Assembly: GCF_005845035.1 (NCBI RefSeq)
Contig: NZ_SPFO01000001.1
Location: 1-64,000, forward strand
From: Collinsella aerofaciens
Lineage (GTDB): Bacteria > Actinomycetota > Coriobacteriia > Coriobacteriales > Coriobacteriaceae
Reading direction: 5' to 3'
Length of the DNA: 64,000 nt
The notes under the pieces are model-generated. The model made no database searches, had not been told where the DNA came from, and saw only the letters and a program-made list of their open reading frames with translations. Both the position numbers and the translations under genes were made by a program. This document shows, piece by piece, positions 26,011-35,041 of the stretch. Within the stretch, counting starts at the first letter, position 1, and each line of letters begins with the position of its first letter.

Positions 26011-26367
26011 ATGATTTCCATGCGTGAGGCGTATGAGAAGATCGGCGCTAATTATGATGACGCGTGCGCTCGGCTGATGGGCGAGGAAATGCTTGCCCGC
26101 TTTGCCCTCAAGTTTTTGGATGACGAGAGCATGGACAAGCTGGAGGCCGCCATGGCGGCGGGAGACGCCGAAGGTGCGTTTATGGCAGCGCACACGCTCA
26201 AGGGCGTGAGTCAGAACCTGGGATTCGATAATCTGTACGAGCCGGCGGTCGTGGTGACCGAAGCGCTGCGTGGTGCCGATGCCGTTGACGGCGCTCTCGA
26301 GGGAATGCATGCGCTGCAGCAGCAATATGCGGCCACGATGTCAGCCCTGCGCGAGGCGGCTGAATAA
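26011..26367 (+). CDS. Hpt domain phosphotransfer protein
   Basis: 118 aa, a single Hpt four-helix bundle. The phosphoacceptor is H61 in AAHTLKGVSQNLGF, with the HTLKG core intact. It starts 25 bp after the stop of the GGDEF/receiver/HD-GYP gene with AAAGGAG upstream, so they are co-transcribed. The natural partner is the receiver domain next door, although no histidine kinase lies in the window; phosphate would come from a kinase elsewhere. Confidence 0.9.
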   Translation: MISMREAYEKIGANYDDACARLMGEEMLARFALKFLDDESMDKLEAAMAAGDAEGAFMAAHTLKGVSQNLGFDNLYEPAVVVTEALRGADAVDGALEGMHALQQQYAATMSALREAAE

Positions 26368-26408
26368 GAGCTTGCGGGCCTTGGGCTGCGTGCCGGCCAC
26401 ATATAGGT

Positions 26409-26453
26409 AAAAGGGCGCCCCGCCGGACCATGTGGTCGGCGGGGCACCCTTTT
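26409..26453. terminator. Bidirectional terminator
   Basis: Long GC stem AAAAGGGCGCCCCGCCG / CGGCGGGGCACCCTTTT with inner CCA/TGG pairing, between the convergent Hpt and amidotransferase genes. Confidence 0.9.
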
Positions 26454-26472
26454 GTGTTGTGCTGTCCGTAAA

Positions 26473-27282
26473 CTAGCGAGCCTGCTTAACCTTTGCCGCT
26501 GCCTCGACAAACGACTTCCACAGGTTAAAGTCGGTCTCGAGCGTCTTCCACGTGTACTCGGGGTGCCATTGCACGCCTAGACAGAATGGCTGGCCTTCGA
26601 CTTCGATGCACTCGGGAACGCCGTCGGTTGCCTTGGCGACCAAGCGCGTGCTTTTACCCAGACGGTCGACGCAGCAGTGATGTGCCGAGTTGGTCTGGAT
26701 CAGCCTGTGCCCGCCAACCGCGCGCTCCAGCAGCGAGCCCGGCACGACCTCGACGGGGTGCACGGGATCGTTGAGCACGTGGGTATGGCGCCACTGCGTG
26801 CGGCCCTCGCGCGCACCCAGGCTCGGCACGTCCATGCACAGGGTGCCGCCGGTGGCGACATTGAGCAGCTGCGTGCCTCGGCAAGTGGTAAAGAGCGGCT
26901 TCTTGGCGCGAAGCACCTCGTTAACCAGCTTAAACTCAAAACGGTCGCGAATCTCGCAGCACAGCGTGGGGTCGTAAGGACGCTCGTCGCCCCAGCGTTT
27001 GGGGTTGACGTCCGGGCCGCCGGGAATAGCGATACCGTCAGCGATTTCCACGTAATGACGGATAACATCGACGTCTTCGGTAATAGACATCTGCAGCGGC
27101 AGGCCACCGGCGGCAAGGATGGCATCGACAAAGACACTTGCGATTTCCTCGTTGGGGGAGAGCGTCTCGCTCAAAAACGGTTTTGCCTCTTCCCAACGCG
27201 ACGCGACGAGGATGAGCGGACGGTCGGCGGGGGCGACGTCGACGTACGGGGTGTAGGACGATGAGGTGCGAGTTCCAATCAT
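26473..27282 (-). CDS. Gamma-glutamyl-GABA hydrolase-like (class I amidotransferase) protein
   Basis: 269 aa. Similar to PuuD/peptidase C26: oxyanion segment IAIPGGPDVNPKRWG, nucleophile C134 in FTTCRGTQLLNV, and histidine-glutamate pair in GVQWHPEYTW. It hydrolyses gamma-glutamyl amides in known relatives. Its gene is the last of the leftward cluster behind the amino-acid ABC importer, 87 bp from the ATPase, so release of glutamate or a related amino acid from a gamma-glutamyl compound linked to uptake is a reasonable inference. The upstream ribosome-binding site is weak. Confidence 0.88.
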   Translation of the reverse strand: MIGTRTSSSYTPYVDVAPADRPLILVASRWEEAKPFLSETLSPNEEIASVFVDAILAAGGLPLQMSITEDVDVIRHYVEIADGIAIPGGPDVNPKRWGDERPYDPTLCCEIRDRFEFKLVNEVLRAKKPLFTTCRGTQLLNVATGGTLCMDVPSLGAREGRTQWRHTHVLNDPVHPVEVVPGSLLERAVGGHRLIQTNSAHHCCVDRLGKSTRLVAKATDGVPECIEVEGQPFCLGVQWHPEYTWKTLETDFNLWKSFVEAAAKVKQAR

Positions 27283-27369
27283 GGGCGTGGCTTTCGAATC
27301 TAAAGGTGACAGGGCGCATGAGAGACGTGGGGCAACACTTCCGATGGATTTGTCCCACGGGGCGGCTGG

Positions 27370-28134
27370 TTAGTGGCCCTTGATGGAGTTGAGGAAGTCC
27401 TGGGCGCGCTTGGTCTGGGGATGGTCGAAGAACTCGTCGGGCGTGCCGGTTTCCACGATCTGGCCGTCGGCCATAAACACGACGCGGTCGGCCACGCGGC
27501 GGGCGAAGTTCATCTCGTGCGTGATGACGATCATCGTCATGCCCTGCTGGGCCAGACGGACCATGACCTCGAGCACCTCATTGATCATTTCGGGATCGAG
27601 GGCGCTCGTGGGCTCGTCAAAGAGCATGGCCTTGGGCTGCATGGCAAGCGAACGGGCGATGGCTACACGCTGTTGCTGACCGCCCGAGAGCTGTGCGGGC
27701 ACCTTATCGGCCTGTTCGGCCACGCCCACGCGGCTCAGCAGGTCCATGGCGCGCTCACGAGCTTCCTCCTTGGACACGCCCAGCACATCGACCGGCCCCA
27801 GCATGACGTTCTGCAGTACGGTCATATGTGCGAACAGGTTGAACTGCTGAAACACCATGCCCAGTTCGGCACGCATGCGGGCAAGGTCCTTGCCTTCCTG
27901 CGGCAGGGGGTCGCCCTCGATGAGGATCTCGCCCGAGTCGATGGTTTCCAGACGGTTGATGGTGCGGCACATGGTCGACTTGCCCGAGCCCGAGGGTCCA
28001 ATCACAACGACGACCTCGCCGCGGTCGACCGAGAGATTGATGTCGTTGAGGACGTGCAGATCGCCATAGTGCTTATCGACGTGTCTGAGCTCGATCAGCG
28101 GCTGATTGCCGGTGGAAGAGGTGCTCTGTGCCAT
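27370..28134 (-). CDS. Polar amino-acid ABC transporter ATPase
   Basis: 254 aa, GlnQ/GluA-type. Walker A GPSGSGKST, Q-loop MVFQQFNLFAHMTVLQNV, signature LSGGQQQR, Walker B AMLFDEPTSALDPE and the switch histidine in VITHEM are all intact. Downstream of and co-oriented with two permeases and a binding protein. AAGGAG precedes the ATG. Cytosolic motor of the importer; glutamate, aspartate or glutamine are the likeliest substrates by family. Confidence 0.95.
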   Translation of the reverse strand: MAQSTSSTGNQPLIELRHVDKHYGDLHVLNDINLSVDRGEVVVVIGPSGSGKSTMCRTINRLETIDSGEILIEGDPLPQEGKDLARMRAELGMVFQQFNLFAHMTVLQNVMLGPVDVLGVSKEEARERAMDLLSRVGVAEQADKVPAQLSGGQQQRVAIARSLAMQPKAMLFDEPTSALDPEMINEVLEVMVRLAQQGMTMIVITHEMNFARRVADRVVFMADGQIVETGTPDEFFDHPQTKRAQDFLNSIKGH

Positions 28135-28170
28135 GGTGCTCGGCTCCTTATGACTCGAAATGGTAAAGCG

Positions 28171-29004
28171 TTAGCGGATGATGGTCGCGCCGGTCTTGTG
28201 CGAAACATAGACAGCGGCCTTGTTGATCGCGACGTTGATGAGGATGTAGATGACCGCGATAACTAGGTAGACCGACACGAGGGCGTCGTAGTTGGTAATG
28301 AGCACGCGGGCGTTTTGCATGAGGTCGGGGTAGCTCACCACGTAGGCAACGGTGGTGTCTTTGACTACGACCACAAGCTGCGAAATCAAGGACGGAATGA
28401 TAAACCGAATAGCCTGCGGCAACACGATTTTAAAGGTGATTTTAGCTTTGGAGAGACCGAGTGCCTGGGCTGCCTCGACCTGACCGCGCGGCACGGCGTT
28501 GACGCCGGCGCGGAAGATCTCGGCCAGCACGCCGGCCGCAGCGAGCGCGACAGGCAGCGTGAGCATCCAAAACGACGGTAGCGCGATCTTGTACTGGGGC
28601 AGCACCAAAAAGAAGAAGTAGATAAACAGCAGGCTCGGCACGCCACGGAAGAAGTCGGTGAGCACGCGGCAAACCAGCTGCAGCGGCTTAATGTCGCTGG
28701 TACGGCCGAGCATAAGGGCTAGGCCCAGCATCAGCGCGATGGCGCCGGCGGTGAGTGCGACTTTAACGGTGCCCTCAAAGCCGGCAAGCAAGAACTTCCA
28801 GGTGGTGAGGTGCGTAAAGAAATACCAATAGTGGACCGAAAGCTGACCGGTCACATAAAAGCGCTGCAGTACCAGGATGGCGAGCGCGGCGACAGCAACA
28901 AGCGAGATGGCGGTGCCGATGCGAATCTTGGCGCGCATCTTGGGGCCGGGAGCCTCGTAGAGCGCGTCGCGCATGGTGAGCGCGGAGGTGGAGTGCTTGC
29001 TCAT
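28171..29004 (-). CDS. Polar amino-acid ABC transporter permease (second)
   Basis: 277 aa. An N-terminal extension and a first membrane helix (about 28-50), then the HisM/GluD-like core: DFFRGVPSLLFIYFFFLVLP and the EAA loop EAAQALGLSKAKITFKIVLPQA. Its ATG overlaps the stop of the other permease by four bases (ATGA), indicating translational coupling and a heterodimeric pore. Confidence 0.93.
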   Translation of the reverse strand: MSKHSTSALTMRDALYEAPGPKMRAKIRIGTAISLVAVAALAILVLQRFYVTGQLSVHYWYFFTHLTTWKFLLAGFEGTVKVALTAGAIALMLGLALMLGRTSDIKPLQLVCRVLTDFFRGVPSLLFIYFFFLVLPQYKIALPSFWMLTLPVALAAAGVLAEIFRAGVNAVPRGQVEAAQALGLSKAKITFKIVLPQAIRFIIPSLISQLVVVVKDTTVAYVVSYPDLMQNARVLITNYDALVSVYLVIAVIYILINVAINKAAVYVSHKTGATIIR

Positions 29005-29660
29005 CGGAGGATCCTCACCTTCTTATCGATGTAGTTGCCAATGTGGCTCACCACAAAGGCTGTGCCCAGGTAGCCGAGCGCCGAGATAAAGAACGCGGCG
29101 ACGCCGCCGAGCGAGCGCGTGTTGATGTAGCTCACTACGCCGGTGAGCTCCTGCGGTTTAAGCGGCACCTGGCTGCCGAGCGCGGTAGTGAGCATGACGG
29201 CGATAAAGAGGTTCGTCATGGGCAGCACGCTCGAGCGCAGCGCCTGCGGAATCACGATCTTGGCGAGGATACGGCTGAAGCTCATGCCCAGCGAGCGGGC
29301 GGCTTCCACCTGGCCGACGCCGACGGTGTTGATGCCGCTCATAAAGTTCTCGGAGCCAAAGGCCGAGCCCAAAAGAACCGTGGCGACGATAACGCAGGCG
29401 CGGTAGGGCAGAACGACCTTAAGCGGCGGCAGCGCATAGACGACGATGATGAGCAGCGCGATGCCGGGGATGTTACGGAAGACCTGAACATACAGGTCGC
29501 CAAAGACGCGCAGCGGCTTGAGCGGCGACACGCGCATCACGGTGACGGCGACGGCCAGCACCATGGCGATGACAAACGACTCAAGCGTCATGCCCCAGGT
29601 TGCTAGCAGCGCGTCGATATAGTTCTGGCCATAGAGCGACCAGAGCTCGGAGAGACTCAT
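29001..29660 (-). CDS. Polar amino-acid ABC transporter permease (first)
   Basis: 219 aa, about five membrane helices. The GluC-like core has YVQVFRNIPGIALLIIVVY and the EAA loop EAARSLGMSFSRILAKIVIPQA. GGAGG lies before the ATG. It pairs with the next gene, with which it overlaps by four bases, in one importer. Confidence 0.93.
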   Translation of the reverse strand: MSLSELWSLYGQNYIDALLATWGMTLESFVIAMVLAVAVTVMRVSPLKPLRVFGDLYVQVFRNIPGIALLIIVVYALPPLKVVLPYRACVIVATVLLGSAFGSENFMSGINTVGVGQVEAARSLGMSFSRILAKIVIPQALRSSVLPMTNLFIAVMLTTALGSQVPLKPQELTGVVSYINTRSLGGVAAFFISALGYLGTAFVVSHIGNYIDKKVRILR

Positions 29661-29798
29661 GCGGACCTCCCGCCGGTAAGGAAAGGGGCTCCCGTGTGTA
29701 TGGAAGCCCCGACAACTCAGTGAGGAAACAGTTTAGCGCAATAAAGCGAATCGTGCGTTTCCGTATGGTTTCGTTGCGGCCGTTACCAGGCTCGCTGC

Positions 29799-30794
29799 CT
29801 AGGCGCCGATCTCGGGCAGCTCGGGAACGTTGGTGTCGCCCGTACGGTCGCCGATGCAGATCTGCCACAGCTCGGTCCAGGTGCTGTCGTCCTCAATCTT
29901 CTTAAGGAAGTCATTGACGAAGGCGACGCCGTCGGAATCGAGCGGCAGGCCGATGCCGTAAGGCTCCTTGCTGCCGAAGGGCTTGCCGGCGATCTTGTAC
30001 TTGCCGGGCTCACGAACCAGGGCGCTCTGCTGCATGTTGTTATCGATGACGTAGGCATCAACGCGACCCTGCTGGAGTGCCTGGCGGGCCTCCTCGTCGG
30101 TCTTGAACTCCTGCTGGCTGGCCTTGGGAGCGAACTCCTCCAGGATGGCGGGGCCGTTGGAGCCGGACTGGACGGCGACGTTCTTGTCGGCCAGGTCGTC
30201 GACGCCCTTGATGTCGTCGTTATCGGCGAGCACCAGGATGGCTTGCTGGGTGTAGTAGTAGGGACCGGCAAAGGAGACGAGCTTCTTGCGCTCGTCGGTG
30301 ATGGTGTAGGTGGCAAAGACGGCGTCGACCTGGCCGTTCTGCAGGACGGACTCGCGCGTGTCCGAGGTCACCTGGGTGATCTCGACCTTGTTCTCGCCCA
30401 GAATGTAGTTGGACAGGAGCTGTGCGATACCGGCATCGAAGCCACGGGTCTGACCGTCTTTTTCGTTGAGGAGGGAGAAGAGCGTGGAGGTCTGAACGCC
30501 ACCGATCTTAAAGACGCCGGCGTCCTTGACGGCCGTCGCCCAGGTGCTGGCGGCGATGGCGTCGTCATCGGCCTTGGGGCCGTTGTCGACGAGCTTGTCG
30601 AATGCCTTGGCGTCGAGCGTGGTGGAAGCCTCGGTATCCTCGGAGCTCTTGGAAGAGCCGGCGGCGGAACCCTTGTCGGCCTCGGCGCTGGTGTCGGAGC
30701 AGCCGGCAAGACCAAGGCCGGCGACGGTTGCGAAAGTGGCGGCAACGAAGCCGCGACGGTCGAGAACGACCTGCTGGGAGAGGTTCTTGCTCAT
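29799..30794 (-). CDS. Amino-acid ABC substrate-binding lipoprotein
   Basis: 331 aa. The N-terminus has twin arginines (R13-R14) in DRRGFVAATFATVAGLGLAGC with the lipobox cysteine at C32, so export by Tat and lipid anchoring are predicted. A Ser/Glu-rich linker follows. The mature part is SBP family 3: GFDAGIAQLLSNYILG, QVTSDTRESVLQNGQVDAVFATYTITDERKK in succession, and PYGIGLPLDSDGVAFVNDFL. First gene of the leftward importer operon; a 138-bp gap to the permease. GAAAGG before the ATG. Confidence 0.93.
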   Translation of the reverse strand: MSKNLSQQVVLDRRGFVAATFATVAGLGLAGCSDTSAEADKGSAAGSSKSSEDTEASTTLDAKAFDKLVDNGPKADDDAIAASTWATAVKDAGVFKIGGVQTSTLFSLLNEKDGQTRGFDAGIAQLLSNYILGENKVEITQVTSDTRESVLQNGQVDAVFATYTITDERKKLVSFAGPYYYTQQAILVLADNDDIKGVDDLADKNVAVQSGSNGPAILEEFAPKASQQEFKTDEEARQALQQGRVDAYVIDNNMQQSALVREPGKYKIAGKPFGSKEPYGIGLPLDSDGVAFVNDFLKKIEDDSTWTELWQICIGDRTGDTNVPELPEIGA

Positions 30795-30910
30795 GGTAGA
30801 ACACCTTTCTCAATAAAATCCCTAGCGGTTGAGTAGAGTTATACCCTATCGCGCTCAAATGGGTCAACAGGAAATAACTCAGAAACATACTTACCTTATG
30901 GGTTATTCTA

Positions 30911-30945
30911 CCTACTAAAAAGGGACAGGCGCCTTTGTGGTGGTT
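30911..30945 (+). repeat. Palindromic element, family C copy 5 (degenerate)
   Basis: CCTACTAAAA-AGGGACAGGCGCC-TTTGTGGTGG: loop core AGGGACAGGC kept as in copy 6, but the left arm has mismatches to the right one. Upstream of the binding-protein gene. Confidence 0.6.
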
Positions 30946-30978
30946 CTTGCAGATGTGGCGGCCTGCCTTGCTGCTTTG

Positions 30979-31194
30979 TCTCAATCTGTAACAGGTAGAC
31001 GGGAAAATGGGTTCTTACTGTTACAGATCGAGATTTTCTCTTCAGGGGAATTCGAATGTCTCAATCTGTAACATCTGGACGGACAAAAGGTTTCTAACTG
31101 TTACAGATCGAGACAAACGTTCTTAGCTCCCGACGTTTGTCTCAATCTGTAACAGTTAGACGGGAATTCGGGCCCTAGATGTTACAGATTGAGA
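30979..31194. repeat. Three tandem 55-nt hairpins, family D
   Basis: Units at 30979-31033, 31059-31113 and 31140-31194 are each exactly 55 nt. Each starts TCTCAATCTGTAACA, ends TGTTACAGATCGAGA (TTGAGA in the third) and encloses 25 nt with the shared pattern GACGG and a later GG..CT. Spacers are 25 and 26 nt and unrelated, the second being a small hairpin CAAACG...CGTTTG. With copy C5 this accounts for the gene-free stretch 30795-31252. Confidence 0.88.
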
Positions 31195-31212
31195 TAATCG
31201 CGTCGCGAAAAT

Positions 31213-31252
31213 AAAAACCTCCGCGGGGGTGCTTCCCTTGCGGAGGTTTTTT
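31213..31252 (-). terminator. Rho-independent terminator of dxs
   Basis: AAAACCTCCGC / GCGGAGGTTTT with a 16-nt loop, immediately after the dxs stop codon; on the minus strand it ends in TTTTTATTTT. Confidence 0.9.
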
Positions 31253-33034
31253 CTACTCGTTCAGCAGACGTACGGTTTCGGCGGCTATGTTCTCGACCGT
31301 CATGCCGTTCTGAGCGAGCAGCTCGTTGGGGTCGTAGCGGTCGGGGAAGCCCTTGGCGATGCCGAAGGTGCGCGTGCGCACAGGCGTGCAGGCCAGATAG
31401 CACGCGACGCGCTCGCCCCAGCCACCGTCCAAGATGCCGTCCTCGAGGGTGACGACAACGCGATGCTCGGCGGCAAGGCTATCGAGGAACTCGCGGTCGA
31501 GCTCGGTTGCAAAGCGCGGGTTGACGAGCGTGGCCTCGATGCCGTACTCGGCAGCCAAGCGGTTTGCCACGCGCTCGCCCAGCTCAAAGAAATCGCCGAG
31601 CGCGAGCACGGCTACGTCGCGGCCCTGACGCACCACGTTGTAGCGCGCGACGCCGTAATCGGCGTCCTCGGCGGGAGCCAGATCGGGGCGGCTTACCAGG
31701 CCGATGCCTGGTACGCGGATCGCCACGGGATGCTCGCGGTGGTCGAGCGACCAGCTCAGCATGGACAGATATTCCTCCATGCAGGAAGGCGCCAGGTAGC
31801 GCATGTTGGGAAGAGCGCCCAGCATGGAAATATCAAAGAACGAGAGGTGCGTCTCGGATGTGGTGCCAAAGATCGACGCGCCAAACACCAAGATGGTTGC
31901 GGGGGCGTCGTTGAGGCACAGGTCGTGCCACAGTTCGTCGTAGGCGCGCTGCAAAAACGTCCCGTACACACCAAAGACTGGCTTGGCGCCCGAGCGCGCA
32001 AGCGCGGTGGCAAAGGTCACGGCGTGTTCCTCGGCAATGCCCACATCGACGAACTGTTTGCCGGCGGCAGCGCGAAGCTCGGGCGTAAAGCCCATGATGT
32101 AGGGTGTGGCGGCCGTGATGCCCACGACCTGCTGATCGCGCTTGATGGCGGCGCTGAGCGCCTCGCCCGTAATGTCGGCATAGGTGCGCGGCGCAGGCTC
32201 GCTCGGATGGCCCGGGCAGAGCTTGCGTCCAGTTGCCATGTCAAACGGACCCACGTGATGCCAGTGTTCGGGGTCGCTCTGGGCCGGCTCAAAGCCCTTG
32301 CCCTTGGCGGTGGAGACGTGCAACACGATGGGATGATCGATATTGCGCAGTTCCTTCAGCGTGTCGACCAGGGCCAACACATCGTTACCGGCGTCCAGAT
32401 AGCGGTAGTCGAGCCCCATCGCGCGGAAAACGTTGCGCTCACAGGTGCCGTTGCTGGCGCGCAGCTCGGCCAGATTGCGATACAGGCCGCCATGGTTCTC
32501 GGCAATGGACTGGTCGTTATCGTTGACGATGATGATCAGGTTGCTATCGAGTTCGGCGGCATTGTTAAAGCCCTCAAACGCCAAGCCGCCCGAAAGCGAG
32601 CCGTCGCCAATGATGGTGATGACGTTGTACGCATCGCCCGCCAGGTCACGAGCGTGCGCCAGGCCGCAGCCCAAGCTCACCGAGGTCGAGGTGTGACCCA
32701 TGGCGAACAGGTCGTGCTCGGACTCGTCGGGATTGGCAAAGCCAGAAGCCTCACCATAACGCTCCGGATCGATATAAGTGTACGCGCGCCCGGTCAGCGC
32801 CTTGTGGGCGTAGGTCTGGTGCGAAACGTCAAAGACAATCTTGTCGATGGGGGAGTTAAACACGCGATGAAGCGCGACCGTAAGCTCAACGACGCCCAGG
32901 TTGGGGGCAACGTGCCCGCCGACGGCGGCGGAGCTTTCGAGGATTGCCTGACGGATCTCGCCGCAGAGCAGCGGAAGCTCGGCGCGGTCGAGAGCCTTGA
33001 CGTCCTCGGGCGTTGTCGTTTGCGTAAGCAGCAT
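31253..33034 (-). CDS. dxs: 1-deoxy-D-xylulose-5-phosphate synthase
   Basis: 593 aa. Condenses pyruvate and glyceraldehyde 3-phosphate to DXP, the first step of the MEP isoprenoid pathway. Thiamine-diphosphate motif GDGSLSGGLAFEGFNNAAEL; the histidine-rich VFDVSHQTYAHKALTGR region, GHTSTSVSLGCGLA and the pyrimidine-domain DVGIAEEHAVTFATALA are intact. It is a little shorter than the usual 620-640 residues, with loss at the N-terminus rather than in the motifs. Single gene; spacing to the ribosome-binding GGAG is long. Confidence 0.95.
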   Translation of the reverse strand: MLLTQTTTPEDVKALDRAELPLLCGEIRQAILESSAAVGGHVAPNLGVVELTVALHRVFNSPIDKIVFDVSHQTYAHKALTGRAYTYIDPERYGEASGFANPDESEHDLFAMGHTSTSVSLGCGLAHARDLAGDAYNVITIIGDGSLSGGLAFEGFNNAAELDSNLIIIVNDNDQSIAENHGGLYRNLAELRASNGTCERNVFRAMGLDYRYLDAGNDVLALVDTLKELRNIDHPIVLHVSTAKGKGFEPAQSDPEHWHHVGPFDMATGRKLCPGHPSEPAPRTYADITGEALSAAIKRDQQVVGITAATPYIMGFTPELRAAAGKQFVDVGIAEEHAVTFATALARSGAKPVFGVYGTFLQRAYDELWHDLCLNDAPATILVFGASIFGTTSETHLSFFDISMLGALPNMRYLAPSCMEEYLSMLSWSLDHREHPVAIRVPGIGLVSRPDLAPAEDADYGVARYNVVRQGRDVAVLALGDFFELGERVANRLAAEYGIEATLVNPRFATELDREFLDSLAAEHRVVVTLEDGILDGGWGERVACYLACTPVRTRTFGIAKGFPDRYDPNELLAQNGMTVENIAAETVRLLNE

Positions 33035-33262
33035 CGTTGTGGGTTACTCCATGCGAATCGTGCGCCGGCACTCCCTCGGCCGGCACAATTGCACAAGACA
33101 GTCTCGCACATTTTGGCGTTTGATATGTGACGGCGGCGCGGTAATTCGCCAACTGGTGGGGCAAAACGTTTTGTCCGATGCCATACTGATATGTTCCATG
33201 ATGTTTTTATCGATTGTGCACAGGCCGTGGCTTGTCGCCGTGAGTCGCTGGAAGGAGGCAGC

Positions 33263-33820
33263 ATGTCCGATGCCGTTCGTGCCGAAAAAATCGCGCACGA
33301 GGTCGACTATGCCGCCCGCCAGCTGGCCCAGGCGGGCCGCTTGGACCTGACCCACGAGTTTATCCAGCATGGCGACGTGACGGTCTATGCACATGTGACT
33401 TCAGTAGCGCGGGTGAGCCTGTCCTTTGCCGAGCGCTTGGGCCGTGCTGGCATTTCGGTCGACCGTGCTTCGTTGTTGCGCGGGGCCCTGCTGCACGATT
33501 ACTTTCTCTATGACTGGCACGATCCCGACCCAAGCCATCGGCTGCATGGCTTTCGCCACCCGTTTTTTGCCCTGGCACGTGCGGAGGAAGATTTTGAGCT
33601 GACGCCGCGCGAACGGAATATTATCGTGCGGCATATGTTTCCGCTGGTGCCGGTGCCGCCGACGTGTCGTGAGGCTTGGATTGTATGCCTGGCAGATAAA
33701 TGGTGCGCTCTGCGCGAGACAGTCTCCGGTCGTCTGCGGCGCAAAGGCGGCGCGAACGATTCGAACGAGGGCTCGAGTGACGGCACGAGCAAAGATTCGA
33801 GCGAAAAGAGGAGAGGGTAG
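33263..33820 (+). CDS. HD domain protein
   Basis: 185 aa from the ATG at 33263, which has AAGGAGG upstream; the frame extends to 33191 without support. An HD-type metal site is seen in HVTSVARVSL, LLRGALLHDYFLYDWH and the later RHMFP. The family includes small phosphohydrolases acting on nucleotides or phosphoesters. A Ser/Asp-rich C-terminal tail follows residue 160. It is directly followed by the CmpB-like gene (3-bp gap), the two probably forming an operon. Confidence 0.85.
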   Translation: MSDAVRAEKIAHEVDYAARQLAQAGRLDLTHEFIQHGDVTVYAHVTSVARVSLSFAERLGRAGISVDRASLLRGALLHDYFLYDWHDPDPSHRLHGFRHPFFALARAEEDFELTPRERNIIVRHMFPLVPVPPTCREAWIVCLADKWCALRETVSGRLRRKGGANDSNEGSSDGTSKDSSEKRRG

Positions 33821-33823
33821 ACG

Positions 33824-34843
33824 GTGGAAACCGCGATCGATATGGCGTTTGGCGACGCGACGCTTGCCGCCTGTCCGCTCTCGGCGTCGGTGCTCTCGTT
33901 TGCCTTCTACGGTTTTTGCGGTTGGGCATGGGAATCGACAGTATGCGCCATTCTCAACCACGGACGCTTTGCCAACAGCGGCTTTTTGCTGGGGCCGTGC
34001 TGCCCCATCTATGGCGCGGGCGGCATTGCCTGCTGGCTGCTGTTGCGCGGAATTCCTGACGCGTCGACCCAGTTTGTCGCCGCAGCGCTCGTATGTAGCG
34101 TGATTGAGTACAGCGTGGGCGTGCTGTTGGAAAAGACAACAGGCGCACGCTTTTGGGATTACTCGCACCTGCCGTTTAACTTGCACGGACGTATCTGTCT
34201 GTACTGGGCCTGCGCGTTTGGCTTAGGCGCGTTGTGTATTTGCCGCGTGGTGGAGCCGGCGGTGTTGGGCCTGCTTGCCCATCTGCCGGTGCTGATTGTG
34301 CGGCTGTCCGCCTTTATCGTCGCGGTCGCGATGATGGTCGACGCGGTGTGCTCGTTGGCGAGCTGGCGGCGTCTGTCCGATCAGCTGGAGCGTGTGCGCG
34401 CCGACCTTGCCGACCGCATTAATGAGTCGCTTGCCGATGCCTCGGACTCAATGCTCGAGCGCATTCCCGAATCGACGATTGACTCGGTGGCGCAGACGCA
34501 TATCCGTAGCCGTGCCGTTAACGCGTGGCTGGCCGAGCTGGGTGACGCCGCGCTTGACGCCCTGCGCGAGAAGGCTTCGATGCCGACGTTTATCGCGGAT
34601 GGTGCTCGCGGCCTGGCGCTTGCCGCCCGCCGCGTGGCCGATGCCGCGCCGAGCATGCCGCGTCCGTCGCTCAGTCGTCGCCTTGCCGGCAAGCGCATGA
34701 GCCGTCCGGTGCCAAGCGTGTCGCTCAGCCGACGCGACCTGCGCTTCTTCAATGCCTTCCCGCGCTTGCGCATTAACCGCTACGAGGGCGTCATCCGAGC
34801 TACCGACCTCCGCGACCGCGCCCGCGAGCTGTTTCGGCGCTAG
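33824..34843 (+). CDS. CmpB-like putative ABC transporter membrane protein
   Basis: 339 aa from a GTG with GAGGAGAGGG upstream (ATG at 33842 is an alternative). The first 165 residues contain a PF06541-type membrane domain: FYGFCGWAWESTVCAIL, GFLLGPCCPIYGAGG, ARFWDYSHLPFNLHGRI and CLYWACAFG. The C-terminal about 170 residues are cytoplasmic and helical, rich in Arg and Ala. The Pfam name suggests an ABC permease, but no ATPase is linked and the function is not established. Follows the HD gene with a 3-bp gap. Confidence 0.83.
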   Translation: METAIDMAFGDATLAACPLSASVLSFAFYGFCGWAWESTVCAILNHGRFANSGFLLGPCCPIYGAGGIACWLLLRGIPDASTQFVAAALVCSVIEYSVGVLLEKTTGARFWDYSHLPFNLHGRICLYWACAFGLGALCICRVVEPAVLGLLAHLPVLIVRLSAFIVAVAMMVDAVCSLASWRRLSDQLERVRADLADRINESLADASDSMLERIPESTIDSVAQTHIRSRAVNAWLAELGDAALDALREKASMPTFIADGARGLALAARRVADAAPSMPRPSLSRRLAGKRMSRPVPSVSLSRRDLRFFNAFPRLRINRYEGVIRATDLRDRARELFRR

Positions 34844-34970
34844 CCGGGACGGGCACGCTCACGGCTCCCTTGCTCGCGTATTTCCCGTCCGTTTCGCGTC
34901 CGTTGCCGTGCCGTTTCCAAGATTGCGGCACCGTTTCCATTCGACAACGCAGCGTTTAACAACGCCGTAT

Positions 34971-34984
34971 CTGGTCTACACCAG
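34971..34984. promoter_or_regulatory. Palindrome upstream of amt
   Basis: CTGGT-CTAC-ACCAG, 57 bp before the amt start codon. The position and symmetry suit an operator, but the recognising factor is unknown. Confidence 0.35.
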
Positions 34985-35041
34985 TTGCCCCTCGGCCGCA
35001 TTATGGGCGCCGACAACGTTCATGCGATCAAGGGGGAGCGA

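Noticed and set aside
30979-31194. CRISPR array
   Set aside because: Units are palindromic hairpins of 55 nt with conserved interiors, only three, with no cas genes in the window.
31229-33130. 633-codon plus-strand frame over dxs
   Set aside because: Shadow of dxs: the minus frame carries the full thiamine-dependent enzyme.
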